Source: Candidatus Pacearchaeota archaeon (lineage in GTDB: Archaea; Nanoarchaeota; Nanoarchaeia; Pacearchaeales; GW2011-AR1). From it: a stretch of DNA of 64,000 nt. Under the pieces are notes generated by a model. The model did not search any database and was not told the origin of the DNA. It saw only the letters and a list, made by a program, of their open reading frames with translations. Positions 34,101 to 42,560 of the stretch are shown piece by piece. Every line of letters begins with the position of its first letter. The first letter of the stretch is position 1. A program made the translations under genes and the position numbers. The stretch covers positions 320,886 to 384,885 of the forward strand of contig JALOBN010000001.1 in assembly GCA_023228245.1 (NCBI GenBank), read 5' to 3'.

Positions 34101-36263
34101 GTTCGCCCACCTGGTTACAATAAGGTTCCAAGCTCAGTCTTTTACAAGATGTTTAAGGACAGAGATACTAGTGGTGTGAAAGTTTTCCCAGACTTTCTAG
34201 AGAGCCTATTTCACAACCAAGTAAAAGACATAGTAAATCAGATAGCTGTCGTTGAGGATAATATTCGTTTGAGAGCAGTTGCGTTAGGAGCCGTAACTGA
34301 AGTAGATATGGTGAATTTGATTGGGCCGCCAACTAGGTCTGGTAACTTCAGTTTCTTAACCAATAGAGAAGATGGGTCTACTCTAAACTTGTTACAGTTT
34401 TTCAATCAATCAAATCCAGATAGAGACCAAGATCCAACGACGGCTTTATTGAAGAGTCTGTCTCATGACCAAAAGGTAATTTCCACTCAGGTAAAGAATT
34501 CAAAGCTATTTACTGTGAGCACTCAGGCAGGTGCGTATTTTTCCAAACTAGCGCCTAATCCAGATACACAAAAGGCTGCGCTGGATGTGGTGAGAGAGAG
34601 GTTGAAAATTGCCACTGGATCCGAGCCTCCAACCATTGATCAGTTATTTTCCAGTAAGCAATTCGCGCGTATTGGTAGCCGAAGCCAATTGGACAAAATT
34701 GCGATCATTGGACAAATAGCTCAATTCGTATCCCAGCGTCAATCGTTGCTTAAGTCTGCAATCAATTCCATCAAGAATCTAGAAGAAGGCGTCAGCGTCA
34801 ACTCACTAGATTTGAACAAAAATGGCCTAAGCAACAAAACGGTCAAGGCGGCAGTGGCCCCATTCTTAAACCGCAAGACTGCCATTCCTCAAATTATCGA
34901 GCATATGATAGAGTATGAAGACGAAGATGACTTGGGGCCAGGCTCTGGGCGTCGTTTCGTGCTTACTGCCGATAGGATTGTAAGCCTAACAATTTCAGAA
35001 AACCCACCGCCATTTACGATGGTGTCTGTGAACGGATTGTTTGGCCAGGGCTTTGCAGACCCTCCTGGTGGCATGAAGACGTCTAATGATGGAAATGCTG
35101 TTACTTCAGCGTACGCTGTCGATTATGATATGTGGTATCAATATGGATTCAGAGCGCCACAATCTATCGAAGCTCCATTCTTTAAAGATCCTGATTCCCA
35201 ATGCGCTCCATATGCGGTTGCGGCCCTTTTAGAGGCTCGTGAAAACATTCTACAAGGTTCAGTTGGGGTGGCTGGATATAACGAATACTATCAGCCTGGT
35301 GACGTTGTATACATCGAAGACAGGAATCTATTGTTCTACGTGAAGTCGGTAAGCCATTCGTGTTCGTATGGAAATCTAGCCACTTCTCTTGAACTAACTT
35401 ACGGCCATAGCCCTGGAGAGTATATTCCCACAATGTTAGATATTGTTGGTAAGATTTTGTATGCTTCTAAGGGATTCTTTGATCAACACAGAACTGAAAG
35501 AACAGATATGCATGGAGATGCTAGGTCGCTTGGGGCTTTGACATTTGTCTCATCTATTGCCGCACAAACTTCAGCGCAAGGCAATGAGACTAGAATGAAT
35601 GAGGGTGATGATCCTCTATCACTTCTACTTACTGGGCATTATGGAGAGCGAAATAAGAATGTTCTTAGCAACGTTCTATTTTCGGTTAGTGGAAGCTTGA
35701 ATCGAATCAATTTTCAGAAGCAAAAAACACGCATCAAATTAGTGTACTACAAGACATATAATTCATATGATGTGGATATGTTGAATATAGCGATGGCTGT
35801 AAAAGATTGGCTTATACATCCAGAAAGCAGTTCGGTTTCCGGAAGCCTTAGCCCTATAAAGCTAAATATTAGTAGCTCTCAGAAAGCACAGACGTTCGGG
35901 ATAAATGAATCAGACATTATTATTGAAGAAGTAGATTTTAGCGATCCTATAAAACAGACAAGGCGCAAAATGTATCCAAGAGAGACTGAACCTGTAGAAA
36001 ATTCTCAAGGTCCATCATCAGCTGCTATTTCTACCACAAAGGCTGTGAACTTGTCTGATTTATCTCCGGGGAACTTCAGATCATTCTTAGCAAATACAAT
36101 CATAGATATTTTTGTAGATTTTGAAGTTGTTACAAAAACAAATAGTAAATCTTCTGGTAACAGCCAAGCTGAGCAAAGAGCCAATGATTCAATAGAAGTC
36201 GCTCGTGGGGCTGCCGCAAATTCTGATAATTCTGCCAATACCTCATCCGCTGGGAGCAAATAA
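31167..36263 (+). CDS. Giant baseplate hub-like protein
   Basis: The 1698-residue product is mixed alpha/beta. It includes helical stretches (LDVLEEKEKTLIKATKRLF; LNELARTQDQLALSQKDD) and beta-rich segments such as WGGGSATVTLEDPYNLLT. The C-terminal third has DVVYIEDRNLLFYVKSVSHS and then YGNLATSLELTYGHSPGEY, a pattern like the ring domain of phage hub proteins (gp27/gpD type). It lies between the tail-tip gene and the spike gene, the hub position. It contains no DGY. The last 200 residues are Ser/Asn-rich and probably flexible. No catalytic motif was seen. Confidence 0.6.
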   Translation: MSFLSSLGGILNDQFGIGENTSHSLGTADGGAYARLGDYADKFDQTAERNYIEDGFIRDIRPRKRSILFQQPDFYVVIKKRMFSTLVDNAKLDVLEEKEKTLIKATKRLFQNKCRILAAYEKLTKIEQLTVESGRFNTILGPELLNLIDLGNESGLFTALGAGGLSPATKSAIDTLRKVISYSEPGAYSNWTTNDYDAVFGKDVGEGPGTFELTNIASVRTTVSTEWGGGSATVTLEDPYNLLTIRESDIDQALTDVANPMRTGSYYKFVETELQKTIDKFKTDLSIERSLRGASQITFKLSPGTVLSNRVRAILDDEGREILFTYSTGVNNFLSSIGNSKNISQVFSSVSNVFSTGSVSIEPQFLAGNPSGNIGENNQLTQSEQKKFNQIISDIFTMLAQHETSQREMKRRTLDVNYARNRMRLFFNGKYIVQPMDTISIWMTSRTGEDMRMPGGFQKQNNELGLGLVQKFDTIIKNINGAINSLTAKPNQSYDDLERLSVVGPDMPSWLWRMFRQDITGQPTGPCIFSGIVGKGNQGVSGEWGDGKWTISFTCEDHTGYFSKSMVNFKPSSDVFNASIYDPLTPFDVSFDAATGAAITDPNSGGIPPLLPENQRLLDSGMLIFRSGPNKGTPATSGLYTHAPREISFDTWRKVLHDPPGLVYRWKQGIQSLTFTQRPNSQTNTDHERAVLLTAKPFAGQDVMNVISLLITGMPYNYSTFLRAAIENGNSLGVRDGLNNIPAASTYIQGLLAEIDRNNLIWGNFTPHKQLVVNQSAEQFIAQQRLEVVTQNSKLNQLLNELARTQDQLALSQKDDVVQGVTNHSTVQDVVYSTKIKSLQDQISTEQKNFMQLTDPLLSNPDIGLTIIGNDVNTDASVTDSNSGTNLNQQQRDDLQLRQRLFAMTARRYWQVRANQDRNLFIVDDQYDKNFDIMAFERKIGNSIEIFNSQYSNIGEQISQVKKLLSLECFANTQGHIMVRPPGYNKVPSSVFYKMFKDRDTSGVKVFPDFLESLFHNQVKDIVNQIAVVEDNIRLRAVALGAVTEVDMVNLIGPPTRSGNFSFLTNREDGSTLNLLQFFNQSNPDRDQDPTTALLKSLSHDQKVISTQVKNSKLFTVSTQAGAYFSKLAPNPDTQKAALDVVRERLKIATGSEPPTIDQLFSSKQFARIGSRSQLDKIAIIGQIAQFVSQRQSLLKSAINSIKNLEEGVSVNSLDLNKNGLSNKTVKAAVAPFLNRKTAIPQIIEHMIEYEDEDDLGPGSGRRFVLTADRIVSLTISENPPPFTMVSVNGLFGQGFADPPGGMKTSNDGNAVTSAYAVDYDMWYQYGFRAPQSIEAPFFKDPDSQCAPYAVAALLEARENILQGSVGVAGYNEYYQPGDVVYIEDRNLLFYVKSVSHSCSYGNLATSLELTYGHSPGEYIPTMLDIVGKILYASKGFFDQHRTERTDMHGDARSLGALTFVSSIAAQTSAQGNETRMNEGDDPLSLLLTGHYGERNKNVLSNVLFSVSGSLNRINFQKQKTRIKLVYYKTYNSYDVDMLNIAMAVKDWLIHPESSSVSGSLSPIKLNISSSQKAQTFGINESDIIIEEVDFSDPIKQTRRKMYPRETEPVENSQGPSSAAISTTKAVNLSDLSPGNFRSFLANTIIDIFVDFEVVTKTNSKSSGNSQAEQRANDSIEVARGAAANSDNSANTSSAGSK

Positions 36264-38266
36264 TGACAAGGGTAGGATCAGTACATGGGCTTCCAATTCG
36301 TGGAGTAATCCAAAGCGTTGATCTGGAGAGAGGATTGGCAATGATTAAATTGCCTCTTACATCTTCTTCAACTCTTCAACCCATCAAATTACCAGTTGGA
36401 TGGATAGGTCCTCGCGGGCAAATTTCTTGTGGTTATCCTCAGAAAGGAACCAATTTATTTGTAGTTATGGGTCAAGGTAACGAATGGATTTTTGTTAGCT
36501 ATGACCAACCAGATACCATTTCTACTTATGATGCTGATGGTGTTCGCCGTATTTCTATGAGTAAGCTGCGTGAAGGACGTTGGCTTACCTTGGTAGAAAA
36601 TGATGTTGCCCTCATTGTAGACCCGAAAAGCGGAGTAATTCAAGGAGGGTCTACTGCCTTTACTCAAGCCGATTCTGTGCACGGGATTTGGAGTTCTAGG
36701 TTTCCTCAACAGATGCACTTTACTGAGGCTCACCGGGAAATTACCGGAATTGTATTACGAGATATTGATTCCAATCATATTAGGAATCTAGTTGGTTCTT
36801 CCCTGACCGATCATCCATATAATTCCACCCTACTACCAATTGGGTTGGACCCAAGTACACATCCATCTGTATCAGATTCGGTAAACCGAAACCCAGCGCT
36901 CGCTGAAAGTCGAAAGATGTTTTACGAGTTTGCAGATAGTTTTGGTTATACAGATGACACAACGGAAGAGCGATTGTTTGCTGGAGAAGACTTACAAAAA
37001 TCAAAAGCCTTTCAGCGCAAGAAGAGCCGTACCGATACTATGAGCTTGAGTTTAGATCAACCAAACTATCTTGCCGAAATGATTGTTGGCACTGTGGTAG
37101 ATATCTTTGGGAATATTCTAGACCTAAATAGAAATGTTTTACCTAGTGGTGAAGATGCCTTGTCACTTAGGAATTCGGCTGACGATCAAAATATTTCATT
37201 TGCAAAACTCAAAGGACAGCTTCGTAAGAGCATTGCGTATCACTTCGAGATTAATGCACGCAAAGATGGACTGGATTTACCAGATTATTCTGATGTGAGT
37301 GATTACGCCAGAAAACGCAGTCGATTCTTCTTTGATATCGATAAAGAAGGTCAATTCAAGATGAATGTTCCGGCGTCTAGCGAGACTGGCAACATTCCTG
37401 TTTTGGTAAGGCACGAGAATTTTTCTAATATCATTGGTTTTATAGAAAAGGATGATCGTGGAAAATTCTTATACAACGTTACCGATCATACCGATGTACA
37501 GCTTGAGCCACATGGTAAAGGGGTTATTGCGCTAACAAGCACTGAGGATGATCTCAAGACTTTTGCAGCTCCGGTAAGCAGATTAGATGGTAATGTAATT
37601 AAGCTTGGAACTGGCTTCCATGACATTTCAAATACTCTATTTTTACATAAGTTAGACAAACCATATTCAAGCAGTAAGGGCACTGGTGGATATGACTCAA
37701 GTTTACTAAATTTTGTTTCACCAGTTATCGATGTTGTATCTGGTGAAATTATTGTTTCCGGTCAGGGGGCGAATGCCGGCGGACGAAGCGGAACATTGTC
37801 TTTGGACGGAATGCTTTCTGTGAGCATTGGTGCGAATACGATAGACCGTCAGAGTTTATGGTTGGATTGTGCCGGTGGCATTGTGTCAGCCATTGGACGT
37901 GATATTTATGATCGTTCTGTGGCGGCAACTTTGGATGGTGATTTGTTGATGCAGGTGGGTGGCCCAACGGTAAATGACGATTCTAGATTCCCCTCAGGGA
38001 ACTTTAATAATGAGGCTAGAGATGGAATTATCGATATTAGGGTGTGGAACTCTGGCAGTTTTCATACCATCAGGATTGATCCTCAGGGAATAAAAATCCA
38101 TACTCCTCAAAGGATTGATATAGTAAGCGAAGGAGATATGAGATTCAAATCCGTAAATAGCAATATATATTTCGATGCTGAAGGTATTTATTTCTATCCA
38201 TCAGATGGGGCTACTGGCAGATTAGTATTGAGGTCCACTGAAGGCGCAGTCGGAAGGACTATCTAA
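36263..38266 (+). CDS. Baseplate central spike (gpV/gp5-like OB-fold protein)
   Basis: The 667-residue product begins with an OB-fold pattern (GLPIRGVIQSVDLERGLAMI, then PVGWIGPRGQISCGYPQKGT, then NLFVVMGQGNEWIFVSY). This matches the flow-through domain at the start of spike proteins such as P2 gpV and T4 gp5. Later segments have the strands of a spike beta-helix and end IDIVSEGDMRFKSVNSNIYF then GIYFYPSDGATGRL. The protein pierces the outer envelope. It starts in a TAATG overlap with the hub gene. Confidence 0.75.
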   Translation: MTRVGSVHGLPIRGVIQSVDLERGLAMIKLPLTSSSTLQPIKLPVGWIGPRGQISCGYPQKGTNLFVVMGQGNEWIFVSYDQPDTISTYDADGVRRISMSKLREGRWLTLVENDVALIVDPKSGVIQGGSTAFTQADSVHGIWSSRFPQQMHFTEAHREITGIVLRDIDSNHIRNLVGSSLTDHPYNSTLLPIGLDPSTHPSVSDSVNRNPALAESRKMFYEFADSFGYTDDTTEERLFAGEDLQKSKAFQRKKSRTDTMSLSLDQPNYLAEMIVGTVVDIFGNILDLNRNVLPSGEDALSLRNSADDQNISFAKLKGQLRKSIAYHFEINARKDGLDLPDYSDVSDYARKRSRFFFDIDKEGQFKMNVPASSETGNIPVLVRHENFSNIIGFIEKDDRGKFLYNVTDHTDVQLEPHGKGVIALTSTEDDLKTFAAPVSRLDGNVIKLGTGFHDISNTLFLHKLDKPYSSSKGTGGYDSSLLNFVSPVIDVVSGEIIVSGQGANAGGRSGTLSLDGMLSVSIGANTIDRQSLWLDCAGGIVSAIGRDIYDRSVAATLDGDLLMQVGGPTVNDDSRFPSGNFNNEARDGIIDIRVWNSGSFHTIRIDPQGIKIHTPQRIDIVSEGDMRFKSVNSNIYFDAEGIYFYPSDGATGRLVLRSTEGAVGRTI

Positions 38267-38274
38267 GGTGAATC

Positions 38275-40407
38275 ATGGTTTGCAATCCAGCTGATACTAA
38301 CATTACGATGAGACCGCCAGGACCAGGCCCTTCCATTCCTGGTTTGGGGTTACCATTCTCTGTGCCTAAGATTCCTTTTCCTGACCTCTCTCTTCCAGAA
38401 GGCGTTCCAGAAGATTTGATTGAGTTGATCAATACCATCTTTGCTATGCTTCCTGGTGGTATCAAGTTTCAGCCAGACACAGACTCGATGACTAAGGGAA
38501 TTTGGGATGCTCTTGCTAGTTTATTCAATAAGCTAGCGCCGTTTTTGGGGATATATAAATTCTTTCAGGCATTGCTAAATATGATTCTGTGTATCATTGA
38601 TGTATTCTGTGCCCTAATGAATCCTTGGTCTACACTCCGAGCTGTTAGACGATTGTTTAAAAGATGTCTACCGGAATTCTTATCGTTATTTCCATGGATT
38701 GCTCTTTTGATAATGATCTTAGCATTGATACTTTTGATCATCGCATTGATCGAATATATAATCTCTGTCATTATTGCCTACATCAAGCAGATTATTAAAA
38801 ACCTGAAAATCTTAGCGCGAGCAATACAAGTACATGACGAGCAGGCGATTTTGGCGGCTGTTCAAAAAATATCATTTCTACTGTGTCTTATCGAGCAGTT
38901 ATTCACAATACTTATGGGTATTGCGGCTCTGCTGGCTATCATTGAGCCTTTGATGGGTATTCTTGGCCGCTCCGTATGTAGTGGCGGAGATAGACATGGA
39001 AATGGGGCTGGGGATTGTTGTACACCAGATTTTTGCCCATCTTTCATTCGTAACAATCCAGATGGTTTGACGCAAACTACTGGGCGTCTGATTTACCAGA
39101 GCGAAATTGATCCCCTGATACCTTCAGATCCTATATTTAATTTTATGAGAGGCGCGAACGTTCAGGCGATTCGGCCGCAGCGTTGGCAATTTGCAGATGA
39201 TCATCCAACCGAATATAAGTTCTTGGATATTATAACTCCGTCTCCTGAATATGGTTTTATCTATTGGCCAAATAATGACGTGTTTACTAGAGATGCGGCG
39301 CTAATTCGAGTTCCGTATAAATTAGATATGACTATGCGAATTGATCCTGCACATTTCGGAAATCCATCTGATATTAATGGTAGTCGTCTTTTTAATATTC
39401 GGGATGTTATTGTAACAACCAAACCAACTCAGACAGCAATAGCCTGGAATAATTCCGCTGATTATAGTACGACATTTTCTGGCTGCTTAAACTTGGTTGG
39501 TGGTTTGGTATACGAATTTACCAATGATGGATATGTTCCATATCTAATCAATGGAGTACAAGCTTCTCTTGAGACTCTGATATCAAAGCCAGCTCAAAAT
39601 ATGGAGCAGCTGCCAGATTATGATGATGGTTATAATTTCCGAGATATCAATTATCAATTAAAAGTAAATCACGAAGTATTGATTCAATATGGTTTAATTG
39701 GATTGATGTGTCAACCAGATACTGCCTCAGAATCTGCAGTTCTGAATGCTGAGTATAATGATATGCGAAGCGTCATGGATAAGGTTGGCCCATTGCCGGC
39801 CGTGAATGATACGATATCATGTTTGACACAAGCCCTTGCTAAATTCAGGGGAGATTTAAATGAGGATACGGCAGCTATCTTCCAACAAGAGGCGGTAGGC
39901 TGTCTGAATGCGCTTAAGGCTCAATCTCTTGATTTCTATGCTCGTGGTACGGCTGCTGCAACAGATCGTTTTTCTAGTGACTTCGAGTTGTACCCAAATG
40001 TACAATTCATAAATAATGATATCAAGGTAACGGTTCGTTTACGAGATAAGTCTGGGAATCAGTTGGCTACCAATATTAATGCTGAAGCGGCGGATGGTTT
40101 GAGTTCTAAGATACGTGCAGTTCCTACTTTTGGAGAGGTGTCTGAATTTACCTACGATGGATATGGAGATTTTGTTGCTAAGTTACAAAGTAAGAATGCT
40201 GGTATAGGAGAAATTCGTGCGTATATTAATAATGAAGTGATTGCTTCTGTGCTCAATCGAGATGATGACAATGCTCCAAGTGAGATTGCTGATCGCGTTA
40301 TTACATATGAATTCATTGACAAGATATCTTACTCGTATCGTGGCGACGCAGGGGATTATGTCAAGAAGAAGTTTGATGAGTCTGATGTAGCTGAGGATGG
40401 TTCATAA
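38275..40407 (+). CDS. Baseplate-operon protein with strong membrane segments
   Basis: The 710-residue product has a Pro-rich start (PPGPGPSIPGLGLPF) and three hydrophobic blocks: about 84-114, 136-170 (including LLIMILALILLIIALIEYII) and 198-232 (LLCLIEQLFTILMGIAALL). A Cys cluster (SVCSGGDRHGNGAGDCCTPD, CPSF) follows near 235-260. The remaining 450 residues are soluble and beta-rich, with three DGY. Ribosome binding site AAGGTGA. A virion protein with several membrane helices could insert into the host membrane during DNA delivery. That is inference from position and hydropathy. Confidence 0.65.
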   Translation: MVCNPADTNITMRPPGPGPSIPGLGLPFSVPKIPFPDLSLPEGVPEDLIELINTIFAMLPGGIKFQPDTDSMTKGIWDALASLFNKLAPFLGIYKFFQALLNMILCIIDVFCALMNPWSTLRAVRRLFKRCLPEFLSLFPWIALLIMILALILLIIALIEYIISVIIAYIKQIIKNLKILARAIQVHDEQAILAAVQKISFLLCLIEQLFTILMGIAALLAIIEPLMGILGRSVCSGGDRHGNGAGDCCTPDFCPSFIRNNPDGLTQTTGRLIYQSEIDPLIPSDPIFNFMRGANVQAIRPQRWQFADDHPTEYKFLDIITPSPEYGFIYWPNNDVFTRDAALIRVPYKLDMTMRIDPAHFGNPSDINGSRLFNIRDVIVTTKPTQTAIAWNNSADYSTTFSGCLNLVGGLVYEFTNDGYVPYLINGVQASLETLISKPAQNMEQLPDYDDGYNFRDINYQLKVNHEVLIQYGLIGLMCQPDTASESAVLNAEYNDMRSVMDKVGPLPAVNDTISCLTQALAKFRGDLNEDTAAIFQQEAVGCLNALKAQSLDFYARGTAAATDRFSSDFELYPNVQFINNDIKVTVRLRDKSGNQLATNINAEAADGLSSKIRAVPTFGEVSEFTYDGYGDFVAKLQSKNAGIGEIRAYINNEVIASVLNRDDDNAPSEIADRVITYEFIDKISYSYRGDAGDYVKKKFDESDVAEDGS

Positions 40408-42062
40408 TGGATGTGACTATTAAAGATTTGATGAGCAGTCATATAAAAGACTATCTTCCAAAAGATCCTTTGGAAGACACCAATTCTGTTGATTTAGATA
40501 TTGGTAATTTGGTAGCTAAATTCATAAATCCAATTGATATGTTTCGCAGCTTTACCACACCAAATGTTGTTGGAGACTTGGTTCAAAATCAGTTAGTCCC
40601 AGCTAAGCTGCCACAAGAAAGCCGATGTCATGCGTTTTATCGTATGCTTGGACTTCCGTCAATTGATGCTGATGGGAATCTATTTAGTCCAGGTTTTCCG
40701 TTGAGGGATCAAGATCAACAAGCTGATATAAATAAAAACATCAGCCAATCATTGAAAGAGGTGATTGCAAGGCGAGAATTTGATGCACAATCTAGGTTAG
40801 CTGTATTTTCTTCACCTAGTGCTGATACTACCATATTCAGTCTTTCGATGGCTATACCTGGTGGGCAACGATCGTTTGCGATAACACCGGGGGATTTAGT
40901 GACTGTGGATGCGACACCAAAACCAATTCCTGCCCGCACGCAATACATCAATAAGATATACTCTAATACCGACGGGTCTGTGATTGAGAATAAGTTTGAA
41001 GCCGTGTCACATATTCTCGCTCCGTTTATAACAGATCTGGTGATTGCGAATAATGTTGAACCAAAATCTGGATCAAATAGTGTTCTTGTAGGTAAGCCAT
41101 TTTTGAACAAGAAAGATCTTGAATTTGAGTCCGGAAAATATGTGTCGCGTCCAGGTCTGGAATTTATTCTGCGCATTAGACTTCGAGAACAGAATCTTTA
41201 TGATAATCTTTTGCGCGCAAGTGCGGTTGGCAGTGTAACTCCTGAATTTGCTAAGACAGAGACCGGATTAATAGAACTTGGTGTTACTGAGCAAGACGCC
41301 AAGGCATTGTTTGAAACTGGTTTAGTGGATAGACGTACTGTGTTTGAATTATTGCAGACATTCAAAGGTATCATAAAGCTGTATTACCAAGCTCTAAAGG
41401 AAATGGAAGAGGTTAGCAGTAAAATAATGTGGGCCCCATTACCAGGAATTGGAGGGCCAGAGTCTGGAACTGAGGTTTCAACAAGCTATATAAAGCCAAT
41501 AAAGTTTTTGGATATGTGGGAAATTGAAAAAAGGATTTCAGGCCTAAAAGTCAAATCCCTATTAGCTGACTATCAAGTAGATATTGGAAAGAATGATGAT
41601 GACTCTACCTTGAATTATAGTGACTTCACCATTTCTGAGTTCCAAAATGTATCAGCCGAATTTTCAAAAGATCTTTCAGAGCAAGAGTCACAGAGAAACA
41701 ACTTAGAGGCCAGAGGAAGTAGTGCTCTAAAGACCATTGAATTGATGAGCGGTGATGTGAGTGGCTTGGGACTTATCGATATTATTGCTGTTTATGTATC
41801 TCTTTGGTCAATGAAAACATCAGATCTTTTGAATTTGATTGATGATGCTGCTGCTAAAAGACTTGATTCTATTCCAGAATTACGCAACAAAGACACGAAG
41901 GAACGAGCTGAAAAGATAGGTAATGCCACCGCTGCATATAATGAATTGGCTACTCGTATTTCTGATGTTCTGTCACAGGGGGATAAAATATTAGCTGATT
42001 TGAGAGGATCCCCAAAAAAGAGTGGTTTTGGGAATGTGGCGGCTAATCAACGTAAGGGATAA
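40407..42062 (+). CDS. Baseplate-region protein, unknown
   Basis: The 551-residue product starts in a TAATG overlap. It begins MDVTIKDLMSSHIKDYLPKD and contains RCHAFYRMLGLPSIDADGNL and RPGLEFILRIRLREQNLYDN. The C-terminal third is helical and charged (KDLSEQESQRNNLEARGSSA, then NKDTKERAEKIGNATAAYNE). I do not recognise the family. It sits between the membrane-segment protein and the gp25-like wedge and probably belongs to the baseplate. Confidence 0.55.
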   Translation: MDVTIKDLMSSHIKDYLPKDPLEDTNSVDLDIGNLVAKFINPIDMFRSFTTPNVVGDLVQNQLVPAKLPQESRCHAFYRMLGLPSIDADGNLFSPGFPLRDQDQQADINKNISQSLKEVIARREFDAQSRLAVFSSPSADTTIFSLSMAIPGGQRSFAITPGDLVTVDATPKPIPARTQYINKIYSNTDGSVIENKFEAVSHILAPFITDLVIANNVEPKSGSNSVLVGKPFLNKKDLEFESGKYVSRPGLEFILRIRLREQNLYDNLLRASAVGSVTPEFAKTETGLIELGVTEQDAKALFETGLVDRRTVFELLQTFKGIIKLYYQALKEMEEVSSKIMWAPLPGIGGPESGTEVSTSYIKPIKFLDMWEIEKRISGLKVKSLLADYQVDIGKNDDDSTLNYSDFTISEFQNVSAEFSKDLSEQESQRNNLEARGSSALKTIELMSGDVSGLGLIDIIAVYVSLWSMKTSDLLNLIDDAAAKRLDSIPELRNKDTKERAEKIGNATAAYNELATRISDVLSQGDKILADLRGSPKKSGFGNVAANQRKG

Positions 42063-42076
42063 TTGCGCATAATACT

Positions 42077-42505
42077 ATGTCCTTTGACTTGAAACTTTTT
42101 GGGGGTGATCTAGAGATATCCAATGGTGATTTTGCCATTGTGGAAGATGCTGATAAGCTAACTCAAGATATACTTAAATTGGTTAGCACTCAACTTGGCT
42201 CAAACCCATTCTTTCCCTCTTATGGGTCCCCCATTAGCCAGGCTTTGATTGGTACTAGCGAGTTGAGTTTTGCGCAGGAGGTGGCCACCCAACAACTCAA
42301 GGCAAGCATTGAGCGGCTAAAGGATCTTCAGCAAGATCAGATGAGGAACAACCAGATTGTAACTCCTCAAGAGCAGATTGCCATCATCCGAGACGTATAC
42401 GTCAACCAAGCCAAAGATGATCCTAGATATTACTATGTGAATTTGACAGTTATCAATAAAGCTTTTCAAAGCGTACCTATTTCCTTTGCTGTAGTAACTA
42501 GCTAA
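42077..42505 (+). CDS. Baseplate wedge protein, gp25/W-like
   Basis: The 142-residue product matches the gp25-like family: DLKLFGGDLEISNGDFAIVE, then KLTQDILKLVSTQLGSNPFF and YGSPISQAL. In contractile tails this small protein starts sheath assembly on the baseplate and, with the J-type wedge, forms the conserved core. Length is normal. The next gene is the J-like wedge, the usual order. Leader at 42063-42076 is AT-rich with no clear ribosome binding site. Confidence 0.88.
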   Translation: MSFDLKLFGGDLEISNGDFAIVEDADKLTQDILKLVSTQLGSNPFFPSYGSPISQALIGTSELSFAQEVATQQLKASIERLKDLQQDQMRNNQIVTPQEQIAIIRDVYVNQAKDDPRYYYVNLTVINKAFQSVPISFAVVTS

Positions 42506-42560
42506 TAATCCGGTATTCTGGGAGCAGTGGATATATGCTATTTTGTATCTTTGAGGTAAC

